A stretch of DNA of 16,336 nucleotides from Polynucleobacter sp. (GTDB taxonomy: Bacteria; Pseudomonadota; Gammaproteobacteria; Burkholderiales; Burkholderiaceae), in the NCBI GenBank assembly GCA_020059445.1, contig JAGVCB010000202.1:1-16336 (forward strand), read 5' to 3'. This document shows positions 7,460 through 15,383 of this stretch, in pieces (position 1 is the first letter of the stretch; every line of letters starts with the position of its first letter). The notes under the pieces were generated by a model that saw only the letters and a program-made list of their open reading frames with translations, was not told the origin of the DNA and searched no databases. Both the position numbers and the translations under genes were made by a program.

Positions 7460-8775
7460 TTTACAGAAAGATTAATCTTCTGAGGAGCGATACGCTCTTC
7501 AGGAAAGATCAGATAAAAACGACTACCCACACCCAAGCTTGATTCGATTTTGAGTTGTCCATGATGTCGACTCATGACATGGTTAACAATGGCCATGCCT
7601 AAACCCGTTCCACCGGTATCTCGTGAACGACTTCGATCTATTCGATAGAATCTCTCTGTCAGACGTGGTATGTGCTGCTCAGCAATGCCTGGGCCTGTGT
7701 CTGTGACACAAAAGATAGCTTCGTTAGCATCGTCAAACCATTGAACTGTAATTTTTCCGCCTTCCGGAGTGTATCGAATAGCATTTGATACCAAGTTACT
7801 GAATGCTGAGTAAAGCTCTTGATCGTCTCCCAATAAGTTTTTGATACTTTTGATTTGAAGATCAATTTGATGCTTGCCCTGCGATAAACCCTCAGCTTCC
7901 ACGATCACTCGCTGAAGTATATTTTCCATTGGAACCAATTGATTTATCGGTGGCTCAGGATTGCCTTCTAATTTAGCCAAAGTCAGCAAATCTTGAACGA
8001 GTGTTTTCATTCTTTCTGTTTGAATGGTCATCAAGTTTAGGAACTTGACTCGGTCTGATTCATTTAACTCTAGCTCTTGAACAGTTTCTAAAAATCCAGA
8101 CAAAACCGTTAAGGGAGTCTTTAGCTCATGAGAAACGTTGGCCACAAAATCGCGCCGCATAGAATCAGTTTTTTCGATTTGAGAGACGTCTTGAGACAAG
8201 AGAAGTTTTTGCTTGTCGCCATAAGGGAAAATTTGCACATCCAAGCTGAATTGCTCAAAGAGCCCCATATTATTTAAACGAATAGGCTCACGGTAGTTTT
8301 GACGAATAATATATTGCACAAAAGCAGGTTTACGCAGAATATGGGTGATTCGCTGCATAGAGTCTCGCTTAGCATTGATACCAAGATGCTTTTCTGCGAT
8401 TGAATTGCACCACTCTATTTGATCATCCTCATTGAGCATCACCACACCATTGGGAGTCGCCTGAACAGCCTGGATGAAGCGACTGTGCTGTTGCTCCACA
8501 TCCAATACTTGACCTCTCAAGGTGCTAACCAACTTATGCAATCGGTAATAGACTTCTCCCCAAATGCCTGAAGTGCTTGACGCTTGATTAAAATTTGCCG
8601 AGCTTAAAAACCGACTAAATTTATACACATACCAAAGCTGTTGTACCAACAATAAGCTGAGGCAAAGCACTGCTGCCAACAAGCCTTCTAATAATCCAAA
8701 AATCTCAGTTACTAACCAAGAAATTAGGAAAACGACCAAGAAAATCGTTATTAAACGGGTTTTTAGTGAAGACAT
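7450..8775 (-). CDS. phoR: Phosphate regulon sensor histidine kinase PhoR
   Basis: The 441-residue membrane kinase has two close N-terminal hydrophobic segments (about 8-24 and 28-46) with almost no periplasmic loop, as expected for PhoR, which senses phosphate through PstB and PhoU rather than by binding it outside. A PAS-like domain (about 100-200) precedes the dimerisation domain with the phospho-accepting H216 in NVSHELKTPL. The ATPase domain has the N-box (N331 in SNLVSNAIRYTP), the G1 box DTGPGIA (359-365) and the G2 box GGTGLGMAIV (388-397). It phosphorylates PhoB when phosphate is low. Unusually, phoB is not adjacent: ugd and dgkA lie between, so phoR needs its own promoter, which is not evident; no Pho box is seen upstream. 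The ATG at 8775 is followed directly by the first membrane segment and has no clear Shine-Dalgarno. Confidence 0.92.
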   Translation of the reverse strand: MSSLKTRLITIFLVVFLISWLVTEIFGLLEGLLAAVLCLSLLLVQQLWYVYKFSRFLSSANFNQASSTSGIWGEVYYRLHKLVSTLRGQVLDVEQQHSRFIQAVQATPNGVVMLNEDDQIEWCNSIAEKHLGINAKRDSMQRITHILRKPAFVQYIIRQNYREPIRLNNMGLFEQFSLDVQIFPYGDKQKLLLSQDVSQIEKTDSMRRDFVANVSHELKTPLTVLSGFLETVQELELNESDRVKFLNLMTIQTERMKTLVQDLLTLAKLEGNPEPPINQLVPMENILQRVIVEAEGLSQGKHQIDLQIKSIKNLLGDDQELYSAFSNLVSNAIRYTPEGGKITVQWFDDANEAIFCVTDTGPGIAEQHIPRLTERFYRIDRSRSRDTGGTGLGMAIVNHVMSRHHGQLKIESSLGVGSRFYLIFPEERIAPQKINLSVKAE

Positions 8776-8972
8776 AGCATGAATATTAACAAGTCTTTGA
8801 AAAACAATACAAATTTATAATTTTTTTATCAGTTGAAAGCCGAAAATCAGCCTCCTAAGACTTATTTTAATGACTCTTTAAAAGTTCTTGAATTGTTCAT
8901 CGGGATGTCAAAAATGCTGCGTAACCTTCAAATCGAGATCAACAAAACAGGTTTGAAAAAGGATTCATCAAG

Positions 8973-9152
8973 ATGGCTCAAGAGTACAAAATTTACTTTT
9001 CAATGAAAGACATGATACCGACAAATCAGCCACAGACTGATGAACGTCATAAATCAATTGAATTTCAATTGATCAAAACAAGTGCGTCTTATTTTGATCT
9101 TGATTTACCTGAAAAATACAAACAAACATTAGTGAGTGACCGACACTCCTGA
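8973..9152 (+). CDS. Small hypothetical protein, 59 residues
   Basis: An ATG at 8973, preceded by AGGA (8960-8963, nine bases before the start), opens a 59-codon frame beginning [16 protein letters not shown] and ending SDRHS at a TGA (9150-9152). It occupies the otherwise empty stretch between phoR and ugd and overlaps the ugd 3' end by 24 bases on the opposite strand. The protein is polar, has no membrane segment or cysteines, and I recognise no family. The favourable ribosome site and ordinary codons support it; its short length and position in a gap between two minus-strand genes argue for caution. A perfect 21-bp palindrome lies inside the frame. The bases 8776-8972 upstream of it hold no feature I can support, other than being the leader of phoR. 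Confidence 0.4.
   Translation: MAQEYKIYFSMKDMIPTNQPQTDERHKSIEFQLIKTSASYFDLDLPEKYKQTLVSDRHS
9053..9073. repeat. 21-bp perfect inverted repeat downstream of ugd
   Basis: ATCAATTGAA (9053-9062) and TTCAATTGAT (9064-9073) are exact reverse complements around one central base. It lies 56 bases past the ugd stop and inside the possible small gene. AT-rich with no T-run on either side, it may be a weak ugd 3' structure, a protein-binding palindrome, or chance. Confidence 0.35.
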
Positions 9153-10595
9153 TGAGCTCACTGGGTGCAATTGACTGCCCAAATGAGAGTTCTGATCCAA
9201 ATAGGCTTGTGACGATTGAATAGACTCATGACTGATTCTGCGGCCAATGCCAACATATTCAAAACCTTGATCAATCACCAACTGAGGATCGTAAATATTT
9301 CTGCCATCGAAGATCATCGGCGTCAATAACGCTTTCTTTAGAGCATCAAAATCAGGGCTTCTGAAAGACTTCCACTCTGTCAAGATCAAAAGCGCGTCAG
9401 CACCCTGAGCCGCCTGCATTGCATCATCATGGTAGCTCAAGCCTCTGAGCAAATCATCGCAGTCAGCCATATCCGCATGAATAGCCATATGGGCCTCGTG
9501 CATAGCCACAGGGTCATGCGCCTGTATCTTGGCACCCCGCATCAATAAATTCTTGATCACAACCCGACTAGGGGCTTCTCTCATGTCATCAGTATTGGGT
9601 TTAAATGCCAAACCCCACAAACAAAAAGTTTTTCCGGTGAGGTCTTTGCCATAACGATTTGTTATTTTTTTCACTAAGATATTTTTTTGAGATTCATTGA
9701 CCTCTTCTACTGCTTTGATCAATTTCAGCTCTTGACCATGATGCTCGGCAATCTTTGAAAGTGCTGATACATCTTTAGGAAAACAACTACCGCCGTATCC
9801 AGTCCCCGCATACAAGAAACTGTAACCAATCCGTGAATCTGAACCAATGCCCTGCCTGACTGATTCAATGTCAGCGCCTAATACATCAGCCAAATTGGCG
9901 ATTTCGTTCATGAATGAAATGCGCGTAGCCAACATTGCATTAGCAGCATATTTTGTAAGTTCAGCACTTCTGACATCCATGTAATAAGTTCTCTCATGGT
10001 GTCGATTAAATGGTGCATATAACTGCTTCATCATTTCTTTGGCGGCATATCCAGCTGCATTGGCTTGACTGCCAATCACGATCCGATCTGGTCGCATGAA
10101 ATCTTCAATCGCAGCACCCTCTTTTAAAAATTCTGGATTTGAGATCACAGAAAAATTTTCACTGGGCAAAGAACGATTGAGTAATTCTTGAGCTATGACT
10201 TCAGTGACTTTATCGGCAGTCCCGACGGGTACTGTTGATTTATTCACAACCACCTTAAAGCGGTTCATATGCTGTCCAATCTGCTTGGCAGCCTGCAACA
10301 CATACCTTAAGTCAGCTGAGCCATCTTCACTTGGTGGCGTACCTACTGCAATGAATTGAATATCTCCATAAGCCACCGCAGCAGGAATATCACAAGAGAA
10401 AATCAATCGGCCATACGCTAAATTGCGCTCAATGATTTCTTTTAAACCTGGCTCGTAAATCGGCACGCCACCCGCATTTAGGATGTCGATTTTTTCTTGG
10501 TTAAGATCTAGGCAAAACACATGATTACCCTGCTCAGCTAAGCAAGCGCCTGTTACCAAACCAACATAACCCGTTCCGATGACTGTGATTTTCAC
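9129..10595 (-). CDS. ugd: UDP-glucose 6-dehydrogenase
   Basis: The 488-residue protein oxidises UDP-glucose to UDP-glucuronate with two NAD+. The N-terminal NAD-binding fold has [14 protein letters not shown] (7-20) and the acidic strand end CLDLN (28-32). Family motifs [13 protein letters not shown] (84-96), NKSTVPVGT (118-126) and [14 protein letters not shown] (153-166) are intact, and the catalytic cysteine is C271 in GGSCFPKD. The C-terminal UDP-binding domain holds [18 protein letters not shown] and [10 protein letters not shown] Ser/His-rich tail of about 40 residues is longer than in many relatives. The start is GTG at 10595, fixed by a CAGGAG ribosome site eight bases upstream and by the NAD-binding loop beginning at once. 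Its place beside dgkA and within a Pho region suggests that it supplies UDP-glucuronate for glycolipid synthesis; supply for capsule or LPS is the ordinary alternative. Confidence 0.95.
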   Translation of the reverse strand: MKITVIGTGYVGLVTGACLAEQGNHVFCLDLNQEKIDILNAGGVPIYEPGLKEIIERNLAYGRLIFSCDIPAAVAYGDIQFIAVGTPPSEDGSADLRYVLQAAKQIGQHMNRFKVVVNKSTVPVGTADKVTEVIAQELLNRSLPSENFSVISNPEFLKEGAAIEDFMRPDRIVIGSQANAAGYAAKEMMKQLYAPFNRHHERTYYMDVRSAELTKYAANAMLATRISFMNEIANLADVLGADIESVRQGIGSDSRIGYSFLYAGTGYGGSCFPKDVSALSKIAEHHGQELKLIKAVEEVNESQKNILVKKITNRYGKDLTGKTFCLWGLAFKPNTDDMREAPSRVVIKNLLMRGAKIQAHDPVAMHEAHMAIHADMADCDDLLRGLSYHDDAMQAAQGADALLILTEWKSFRSPDFDALKKALLTPMIFDGRNIYDPQLVIDQGFEYVGIGRRISHESIQSSQAYLDQNSHLGSQLHPVSSSGVSVTH

Positions 10596-10605
10596 AAAGA
10601 TACTC

Positions 10606-10623
10606 CTGTCATTAATTTCTCAC
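10606..10623 (+). promoter_or_regulatory. Possible PhoB-type box overlapping the ugd ribosome site
   Basis: CTGTCATTAATTTCTCAC agrees at 14 of 18 positions with the textbook Pho box CTGTCATAAAACTGTCAC. It reads toward dgkA but lies well over 100 bases from it, and it overlaps the ugd Shine-Dalgarno. If PhoB binds here it may block or modulate ugd; it may equally be chance. Confidence 0.3.
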
Positions 10624-10636
10624 AGTTTCCCTGTCA

Positions 10637-10668
10637 ATTATTAAATTTAAATATCAAATTAATGACAA
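10637..10668 (-). promoter_or_regulatory. Candidate PhoB-type promoter for ugd
   Basis: On the minus strand TTGTCATTAATTTGATAT (10668-10651) has half-sites TGTCA and TGATA 11 bp apart. AATAAT (10642-10637), close to a -10, follows after 8 bp and points at ugd, about 40 bases before its start. The region is AT-rich, so chance matches are likely and this is weaker than the olsB and dgkA sites. Confidence 0.4.
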
Positions 10669-10689
10669 TTAAAAGAAATATCAACCATC

Positions 10690-10723
10690 ATGACATCAGG
10701 ATGTCATAGTGGTATTGCTTAAT
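10690..10723 (+). promoter_or_regulatory. Palindromic PhoB-type box and -10 for dgkA
   Basis: ATGACATCAGGATGTCAT (10690-10707) is an exact inverted repeat of ATGACATC around two bases, and its TGACA and TGTCA half-sites are 11 bp apart. Exactly 10 bp later lies CTTAAT (10718-10723), a fair -10. A transcript start near 10730 supports the dgkA start at 10751 over the upstream GTG at 10709, which would lie inside the promoter. Confidence 0.6.
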
Positions 10724-10750
10724 AAACCTTTTAATAAGTTAAATATAGAT

Positions 10751-11146
10751 ATGTCTAATTATCAAATTGAAGACAATCCACACAAGGGTAATAAAGGACT
10801 CACTCGCGCATTTCGCGCTGCCATTAATTCTTGGAATGGCTTGATTTATGCTTACAAGGAAGAGAGCGCTTTTCGCCAAGAGTTAGCCTTGAGCATGATC
10901 TTGATACCTCTGGCCGTTTATTTACCTGTAACACCGGTCGAGAAGATCTTATTGATTGCCTCAGTCATCTTGGTACTTATCATTGAGCTTTTAAATTCAA
11001 GTGTTGAGGCTGCGATTGATCGCATCTCATTTGAGGTGCATGATTTATCCAAACGAGCCAAAGACTTTGGCAGCGCCGCTGTGATGTTGGCATTATTGCT
11101 ATGCGCCCTCACTTGGGCAGTTATTTTGAGTGGGTACTATCTCTGA
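10751..11146 (+). CDS. dgkA: Diacylglycerol kinase (DgkA family)
   Basis: The 131-residue integral membrane protein phosphorylates diacylglycerol to phosphatidate with ATP. It contains an amphipathic N-terminal part (KGLTRAFRAAINSWNGL), the conserved EESAFRQEL, three hydrophobic segments and the family signature IELLNSSVEAAIDRIS with KRAKDFGSAAVML. The closest relatives are the E. coli-type trimeric DgkA of about 120 residues. The ATG at 10751 gives a family-like N-terminus; a GTG at 10709 would add 14 residues but overlaps the probable promoter. In this setting DgkA would return the diacylglycerol released by PlcP to phospholipid synthesis, competing with the Agt glycosyltransferase; general recycling of diacylglycerol from envelope glycan modification is the default role elsewhere. 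It is convergent with phoB. Confidence 0.93.
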   Translation: MSNYQIEDNPHKGNKGLTRAFRAAINSWNGLIYAYKEESAFRQELALSMILIPLAVYLPVTPVEKILLIASVILVLIIELLNSSVEAAIDRISFEVHDLSKRAKDFGSAAVMLALLLCALTWAVILSGYYL

Positions 11147-11153
11147 TAGCACT

Positions 11154-11183
11154 CACAATAATCATTGGTTATTGATTATTGTG
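11154..11183. terminator. Hairpin between convergent dgkA and phoB
   Basis: CACAATAATCA (11154-11164) and TGATTATTGTG (11173-11183) are perfect 11-bp complements with an 8-base loop, starting 8 bases past the dgkA stop and overlapping the phoB stop. The stem is AT-rich and lacks a T-run, so termination is plausible on both strands but would be weak. Confidence 0.45.
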
Positions 11184-11886
11184 TAACAGGAGTCTTGGTC
11201 AAACGATAGCCACTGCCGCGCACTGTTTCTATTAAGTTTTGGCAATTAGATGGTGCTAAAGCAGCTCTCAGACGCTTGATATGAACGTCCACAGTGCGCT
11301 CTTCAACGAACACATGATCGCCCCAGACCTTATCTAACAACTGCCCTCTAGAGTGAACGCGCTCTGGATGTGTCATAAAGAAGTGTAGCAATCTGAACTC
11401 TGTTGGACCCAAGTCTAAAGATACCTCATCCACACCATTGGTGGCTAAGACTCTATGAGACACCGGATCCAAGCGCAGATTATTGATTTGGACTACTTCA
11501 TCAGCGAGCTGCGGTGAACGTCTTCTGAGCACTGCTCGGACTCGAGCTACCAACTCTTTAGGTGAGAAAGGTTTGGTGACATAATCATCCGCACCCGCCT
11601 CTAAACCGGCGATCTTATCCATCTCTTCACTGCGCGCAGTCAACAAGATGATAGGAATGTCTTTGGTTCGCTCATTAGCTCTCAGTTCTTTTGCAAACTG
11701 AACGCCAGACTTGCCCGGCAACATCCAATCCAGAACCACTAAATCCGGCAAAACCTCTTTCATTAATTGAGAAGCTTGTTCTGTTTGAAAGGCTCTAACA
11801 GGTAGAAAGCCTGCGTGGCTCAGATTAACAGCAATTAACTCTGCAATCGAAGGCTCATCTTCAACAATTAAAATACTGCTTGCCAT
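11176..11886 (-). CDS. phoB: Phosphate regulon response regulator PhoB
   Basis: The 236-residue OmpR/PhoB-class regulator has a receiver domain (about 4-118) with the acidic pocket E9-D10, phospho-acceptor D53 in VVLDWMLPG, the switch threonine in LLTARSE and the lysine in YVTKPFSP. A winged-helix DNA-binding domain follows (about 135-230), with LGPTEFRLLHFFMTHPERVHSRGQ read in parts as the typical PhoB entry, then EERTVDVHIKRLR as the recognition-helix region. Phosphorylated PhoB binds direct repeats spaced 11 bp apart, the pattern seen at several promoters here. It follows phoU by three bases and ends the pst-phoU-phoB run; phoR is elsewhere. The ribosome site is weak, so translation may be coupled to phoU. 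The start at ATG 11886 gives the normal family length. Confidence 0.96.
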   Translation of the reverse strand: MASSILIVEDEPSIAELIAVNLSHAGFLPVRAFQTEQASQLMKEVLPDLVVLDWMLPGKSGVQFAKELRANERTKDIPIILLTARSEEMDKIAGLEAGADDYVTKPFSPKELVARVRAVLRRRSPQLADEVVQINNLRLDPVSHRVLATNGVDEVSLDLGPTEFRLLHFFMTHPERVHSRGQLLDKVWGDHVFVEERTVDVHIKRLRAALAPSNCQNLIETVRGSGYRLTKTPVTQ

Positions 11887-11889
11887 ATA

Positions 11890-12594
11890 TTAGCTATTAG
11901 CTTCTATGGTTAATTGCTCATGCGGCAAATGACGAACATCAGTGCCCTTGACAATGTAAATCACAAACTCAGCGATATTTTTGGCATGATCACCAATGCG
12001 CTCGACAGCTTTGGCAATTGACAACATGTCCAAGCCGACTGAAATTGTTCTTGGATCTTCAGACATATAGCTGGTAAGTTTGCGCACGAATGCTTTGAAC
12101 TCTTCATCAATCTGTTTGTCTTCACTCACCACTTCAGCAGCAATCACAGTGTCTAGGCGAGCAAAACAGTCTAAACTACGGCGCAACAAAGATACTGCCA
12201 TTTGACCTGAAACTCTGATCTCAGCAGTATTGATGCCATGAGATGCGCTGTCTTCCAAAATATGTTTGGTTCGCTTGGCAATACGATCAGCCTCGTCACC
12301 TGCACGCTCTAAGTTAGTAATTGCTTTAGAAACCGCCATCACCAAGCGCAAGTCTCTCGCTGTTGGTTGACGCCTAGCGATCAACTCTGTACAAGCTTGG
12401 TCAATCGTGATTTCAAAATCATTGACTTCGACTTCGCGCACCATCACTTGATCAGCCAAGTCGCCATCTAATTGCGAAAATGCTTTCATGGCCATTGAAA
12501 CTTGTGACTCTACCAAGCCACCCATCTCTAGTAAGCTACCACACAATGCGTTCAGATCATTGTCAAATTGCGAGGATAAATGTTTATCGGGCAT
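11890..12594 (-). CDS. phoU: Phosphate-specific transport accessory protein PhoU
   Basis: The 234-residue cytoplasmic protein consists of two similar three-helix PhoU domains. The metal-binding E/DxxxD repeats are visible as ERAGDEADRIAKR in the first domain and ERIGDHAKNIAEF in the second. PhoU restrains the PstSCAB transporter and helps PhoR keep PhoB inactive when phosphate is plentiful; its loss usually makes the Pho regulon constitutive. The ATG at 12594 follows an AGGAG ribosome site after six bases. It lies 23 bases after pstB and three bases before phoB in the same direction, so it belongs to the pst operon. Length and motifs are ordinary for the family. Confidence 0.96.
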   Translation of the reverse strand: MPDKHLSSQFDNDLNALCGSLLEMGGLVESQVSMAMKAFSQLDGDLADQVMVREVEVNDFEITIDQACTELIARRQPTARDLRLVMAVSKAITNLERAGDEADRIAKRTKHILEDSASHGINTAEIRVSGQMAVSLLRRSLDCFARLDTVIAAEVVSEDKQIDEEFKAFVRKLTSYMSEDPRTISVGLDMLSIAKAVERIGDHAKNIAEFVIYIVKGTDVRHLPHEQLTIEANS

Positions 12595-12617
12595 ATCAGT
12601 CTCCTAAATTCTTGTAA

Positions 12618-13406
12618 TTAACCAAAGCGGCCAGTGATGTAATCTTCAGTCTCTTTGCGCTTTGGCTTGAGGAAGAGTTCGTCTGTCTTGCCAAACTCCA
12701 TCATCTCACCCAAATACATATAAGCCGTGAAATCAGAAACACGCGCCGCTTGTTGCATGTTATGCGTCACAATGGCAATCGTATAGTCTTTTTTAAGCTC
12801 GTGAACCAATTCCTCTACTTTTGCAGTAGAAATAGGGTCCAAAGCTGATGTTGGCTCATCTAACAACAGAATAGAAGGCTTCACAGCCACGCCTCGAGCA
12901 ATACACAAACGCTGCTGTTGACCGCCAGACAAAGACAAACCACTTTGATTGAGCTTGTCTTTAACCTCACCCCATAAGGCAGCTTTGGTCAATGACCACT
13001 CAACACGCTCATCCATTTCGGCGCGTGACAAAGATTCATATAACTTCACACCAAAAGCAATGTTGTCATAAATAGACATTGGGAATGGTGTTGGCTTTTG
13101 GAAAATCATACCGATGCGTGAACGCAGTAGGTTTAAGTCTTGTTTACTATCAAGAATATTTTGACCATAAAAGTTAATCTGGCCCTCAGCGCGTTGACCT
13201 GGATACAAGTCGTACATGCGGTTCAAGGTTCTAAGCAAAGTAGACTTACCGCAACCAGAAGGCCCGATAAATGCTGTGACATGCTTCTCAGCAATGTTTA
13301 GATTGATATTTTTTAAACCCTGAAATGAACCATAGAAAAACTGAAGATCTTTAATTTCTAAGGCGTTTTTTAATCCAGCAGTTTGTGAATTTGTTGCTTC
13401 CATCAT
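12618..13406 (-). CDS. pstB: Phosphate ABC transporter ATP-binding protein PstB
   Basis: With the start at ATG 13406 the protein has 262 residues. It shows Walker [10 protein letters not shown] (48-56), the Q-loop Q103 in IFQKPTPFP, the ABC signature LSGGQQQR (159-166), Walker [13 protein letters not shown] (179-190) and the switch histidine H215. It drives phosphate import through PstC and PstA at the inner membrane and takes part in signalling to PhoR. The start is chosen because AAGGA lies about seven bases upstream; a second ATG follows at once (13403), and a longer frame from TTG at 13433 would include the ribosome site itself. A 7-bp hairpin just upstream overlaps the edge of the ribosome site. 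Confidence 0.97.
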   Translation of the reverse strand: MMEATNSQTAGLKNALEIKDLQFFYGSFQGLKNINLNIAEKHVTAFIGPSGCGKSTLLRTLNRMYDLYPGQRAEGQINFYGQNILDSKQDLNLLRSRIGMIFQKPTPFPMSIYDNIAFGVKLYESLSRAEMDERVEWSLTKAALWGEVKDKLNQSGLSLSGGQQQRLCIARGVAVKPSILLLDEPTSALDPISTAKVEELVHELKKDYTIAIVTHNMQQAARVSDFTAYMYLGEMMEFGKTDELFLKPKRKETEDYITGRFG

Positions 13407-13415
13407 TTTAGTTCC

Positions 13416-13434
13416 TTTGATATTTCTTATCAAA
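13416..13434 (-). promoter_or_regulatory. Hairpin abutting the pstB ribosome site
   Basis: TTTGATA and TATCAAA pair as a 7-bp stem with a 5-base loop (13416-13434) in the 45-base pstA-pstB gap. On the transcript its 3' arm ends in the A residues of the AAAGGA ribosome site. It could tune pstB translation or mark an RNA cleavage point; it is AT-only apart from two G-C pairs' worth of bases, so stability is low. Confidence 0.35.
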
Positions 13435-13451
13435 TATTCATATTTAAAAAA

Positions 13452-14312
13452 TTAACCTTGAACTTTTTCTCTGAAAACAACACGAGTCAGGATGTTCAAA
13501 CCTAAAACAACCAATGTGATTAACAAAGCACCACCCCAGGCCAAATCAACCCAATTGTCATATGGGCTCATTGCAAACTGGAAAATCACCACAGGCAAGT
13601 TCGCCATTGGTGCATTCATATTGGTCGAGAAGAATTGGTTATTCAAAGCTGTGAAGAGTAATGGGGCTGTTTCACCACTAACACGAGCCAATGCAAGCAA
13701 GATGCCCGTGATAACGCCTGCTTTTGCAGCAGTCAAGGTCACTGAGAAAGCAACTTTCCATCGAGGAGCACCCAACGCATAAGCAGCCTCACGCAATTGA
13801 ATAGGTACCAATTGCAACATGTTCTCAGTAGTTCTTACTACCACTGGAATCGCAATCAATGCCAAGGCTACTGTTCCAGCCCAACCTGAGAAATGTTTTA
13901 CTTGCGCCACAATCACCGCATAAACGAACAGACCGATCACAATTGATGGGGCTGATAACATGATGTCATTCACAAAGCGAGTAATAGCTGCAACTTTACT
14001 ATTTGCCCCATACTCAGACAGATAGATACCAGCCATCACACCAATCGGCGTACTGATGAGCGTACAAGATACAACAATCATTAAGCTACCAACAATCGCA
14101 TTGGCCAGTCCACCACCTTCAGTTCCAGGCGCTGGAGTGCTTTGCGTAAACATATTTAAATCAATGGCAGAAAATCCCTTATAAAAAAGAATCATCAAAA
14201 TCCATAGTAAAAAAATCATACCCAAACCCATAGAAATCATGGATAGAGTTAATCCAATAAAATTTGATCTCTTGCGTTTGCCGTAAAGCGCTTGATTAAC
14301 ATTATTCATCAT
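13452..14312 (-). CDS. pstA: Phosphate ABC transporter permease PstA
   Basis: The 286-residue inner-membrane permease has six hydrophobic segments, the first after a basic N-terminus (GKRKRSN). The binding-protein-dependent transport signature is seen as [20 protein letters not shown], the EAA loop that contacts PstB. With PstC it forms the phosphate channel. It overlaps pstC by four bases (ATGA), so translation is probably coupled. An AAGG stretch lies upstream; a second ATG follows directly after the first codon (14309). PstB begins 45 bases after its stop. Nothing unusual is seen in length or motifs. Confidence 0.96.
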   Translation of the reverse strand: MMNNVNQALYGKRKRSNFIGLTLSMISMGLGMIFLLWILMILFYKGFSAIDLNMFTQSTPAPGTEGGGLANAIVGSLMIVVSCTLISTPIGVMAGIYLSEYGANSKVAAITRFVNDIMLSAPSIVIGLFVYAVIVAQVKHFSGWAGTVALALIAIPVVVRTTENMLQLVPIQLREAAYALGAPRWKVAFSVTLTAAKAGVITGILLALARVSGETAPLLFTALNNQFFSTNMNAPMANLPVVIFQFAMSPYDNWVDLAWGGALLITLVVLGLNILTRVVFREKVQG

Positions 14313-15295
14313 GTCTTTTTACCTTGTCCTGCTTCCATACGCGCCAACATGATCTTGGCAATTGCTAGCACCACAAATGTGATCGCAAACAATGCAAGGC
14401 CTAAGGAGAATAATGAAGCGTAATGTAAACCTGGCTCAGCTTCACCGAACTCATTGGCTAATGTTGAGGCAATTGAGTTACCAGGCGCAAATAATGAGGC
14501 GCTGATTTTGTGAGCATTACCAATCACGAATGTCACCGCCATGGTTTCACCCAAAGCACGACCGAGTCCTAACATGATGCCGCCGATCACACCTGTTTTT
14601 GTGTAAGGAAGGACAATTTTATTTACCACTTCCCACGTTGTACAGCCAATACCATAGGCAGATTCTTTTAATATTGGTGGAACAATTTCAAAAACGTCAC
14701 GCATCACTGAGGCAATGAACGGTAAAACCATCATGGCTAGAATCAAACCAGCACATAAAACACCAATACCGTTAAATGCACCGGTGAATAAATAGCCAAG
14801 CACAGGCACCTGACCTAGTGAGGCGGCAAGTGCTGGCTGAACATAATCAGCAAATAAAGGTGCAAAAATAAATAGGCCAAACATGCCATAAATGATCGAT
14901 GGCACAGCCGCTAAAAGTTCTACCGCAGTCCCCAATGGACGGCGTAAAGGAACTGGGCATGTCTCAGTCAAAAACACTGCAACCCCAAAGCTAAGTGGTA
15001 CTGCAATCAATAAAGCAATCAAGGCCGTCACGACCGTACCAAAGATTGCGATCAAACCACCAAATTTTCCATTGATGATGTCCCACTCGATTGTGAAGAA
15101 AAATCCTGGTCCGAACTCACTGAGAGATGGCCAAGCACTCACAAACAAAGAAATGATGATGCCAATCAACGCGAAAAGCACGGATAGGGCAAAAAATAAT
15201 GTTGACTTGTGGAAAATGAAATCCTGAATTCTCTGTATCTTCAGAACCTTCATTGCCTGGGGCGTCAACATGTCAGAAGACTGACTGGTATTCAT
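14309..15295 (-). CDS. pstC: Phosphate ABC transporter permease PstC
   Basis: The 328-residue permease has a cytoplasmic N-terminus of about 30 residues, then six hydrophobic segments. The EAA loop reads [20 protein letters not shown], and the conserved stretch [17 protein letters not shown] precedes a periplasmic part. [18 protein letters not shown] is typical of PstC. It pairs with PstA for phosphate passage across the inner membrane. The ATG at 15295 has AGGA seven bases upstream. A strong hairpin separates it from pstS, which would lower its expression relative to the binding protein, while pstA overlaps its stop. Confidence 0.96.
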   Translation of the reverse strand: MNTSQSSDMLTPQAMKVLKIQRIQDFIFHKSTLFFALSVLFALIGIIISLFVSAWPSLSEFGPGFFFTIEWDIINGKFGGLIAIFGTVVTALIALLIAVPLSFGVAVFLTETCPVPLRRPLGTAVELLAAVPSIIYGMFGLFIFAPLFADYVQPALAASLGQVPVLGYLFTGAFNGIGVLCAGLILAMMVLPFIASVMRDVFEIVPPILKESAYGIGCTTWEVVNKIVLPYTKTGVIGGIMLGLGRALGETMAVTFVIGNAHKISASLFAPGNSIASTLANEFGEAEPGLHYASLFSLGLALFAITFVVLAIAKIMLARMEAGQGKKT

Positions 15296-15311
15296 ATAAT
15301 TCCTAATTTAG

Positions 15312-15341
15312 AAGTTAAAGCCCGACATCGGGCTTTAACTT
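15312..15341 (-). terminator. Intercistronic hairpin between pstS and pstC
   Basis: AAGTTAAAGCCCGA (15312-15325) and TCGGGCTTTAACTT (15328-15341) are perfect 14-bp complements around two bases. It lies 42 bases after the pstS stop and before pstC. There is no long T-run, so it may act as a partial terminator or protect the pstS mRNA 3' end, giving more PstS than permease, as is usual for binding-protein operons. Confidence 0.7.
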
Positions 15342-15383
15342 TTCAACAATTACTCAATTGATATTAAGTAAATTTACAAATAA

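Noticed and set aside
8845..8875. AGGAGG on the minus strand upstream of phoR, possible leader peptide
   Set aside because: No ATG, GTG or TTG at a useful distance opens a frame, and it is far from the phoR start.
8905..9006. 33-codon plus-strand frame overlapping the small gene
   Set aside because: Short, weak ribosome site and out of frame with the better-supported frame at 8973.
10709..10750. GTG start for dgkA at 10709
   Set aside because: It lies between a Pho-type box and its -10, so it would be upstream of the predicted transcript start; ATG 10751 gives a family-like length.
13407..13433. Longer pstB frame from a TTG codon at 13433
   Set aside because: The extension is translated from the intergenic region and contains the AAGGA ribosome site itself; ATG 13406 fits it.
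13492..13782. 96-codon plus-strand frame opposite pstA, and similar antisense frames opposite ppx, agt, pstC and pstS
   Set aside because: They mirror strongly conserved genes on the other strand and show no domain or ribosome site of their own.
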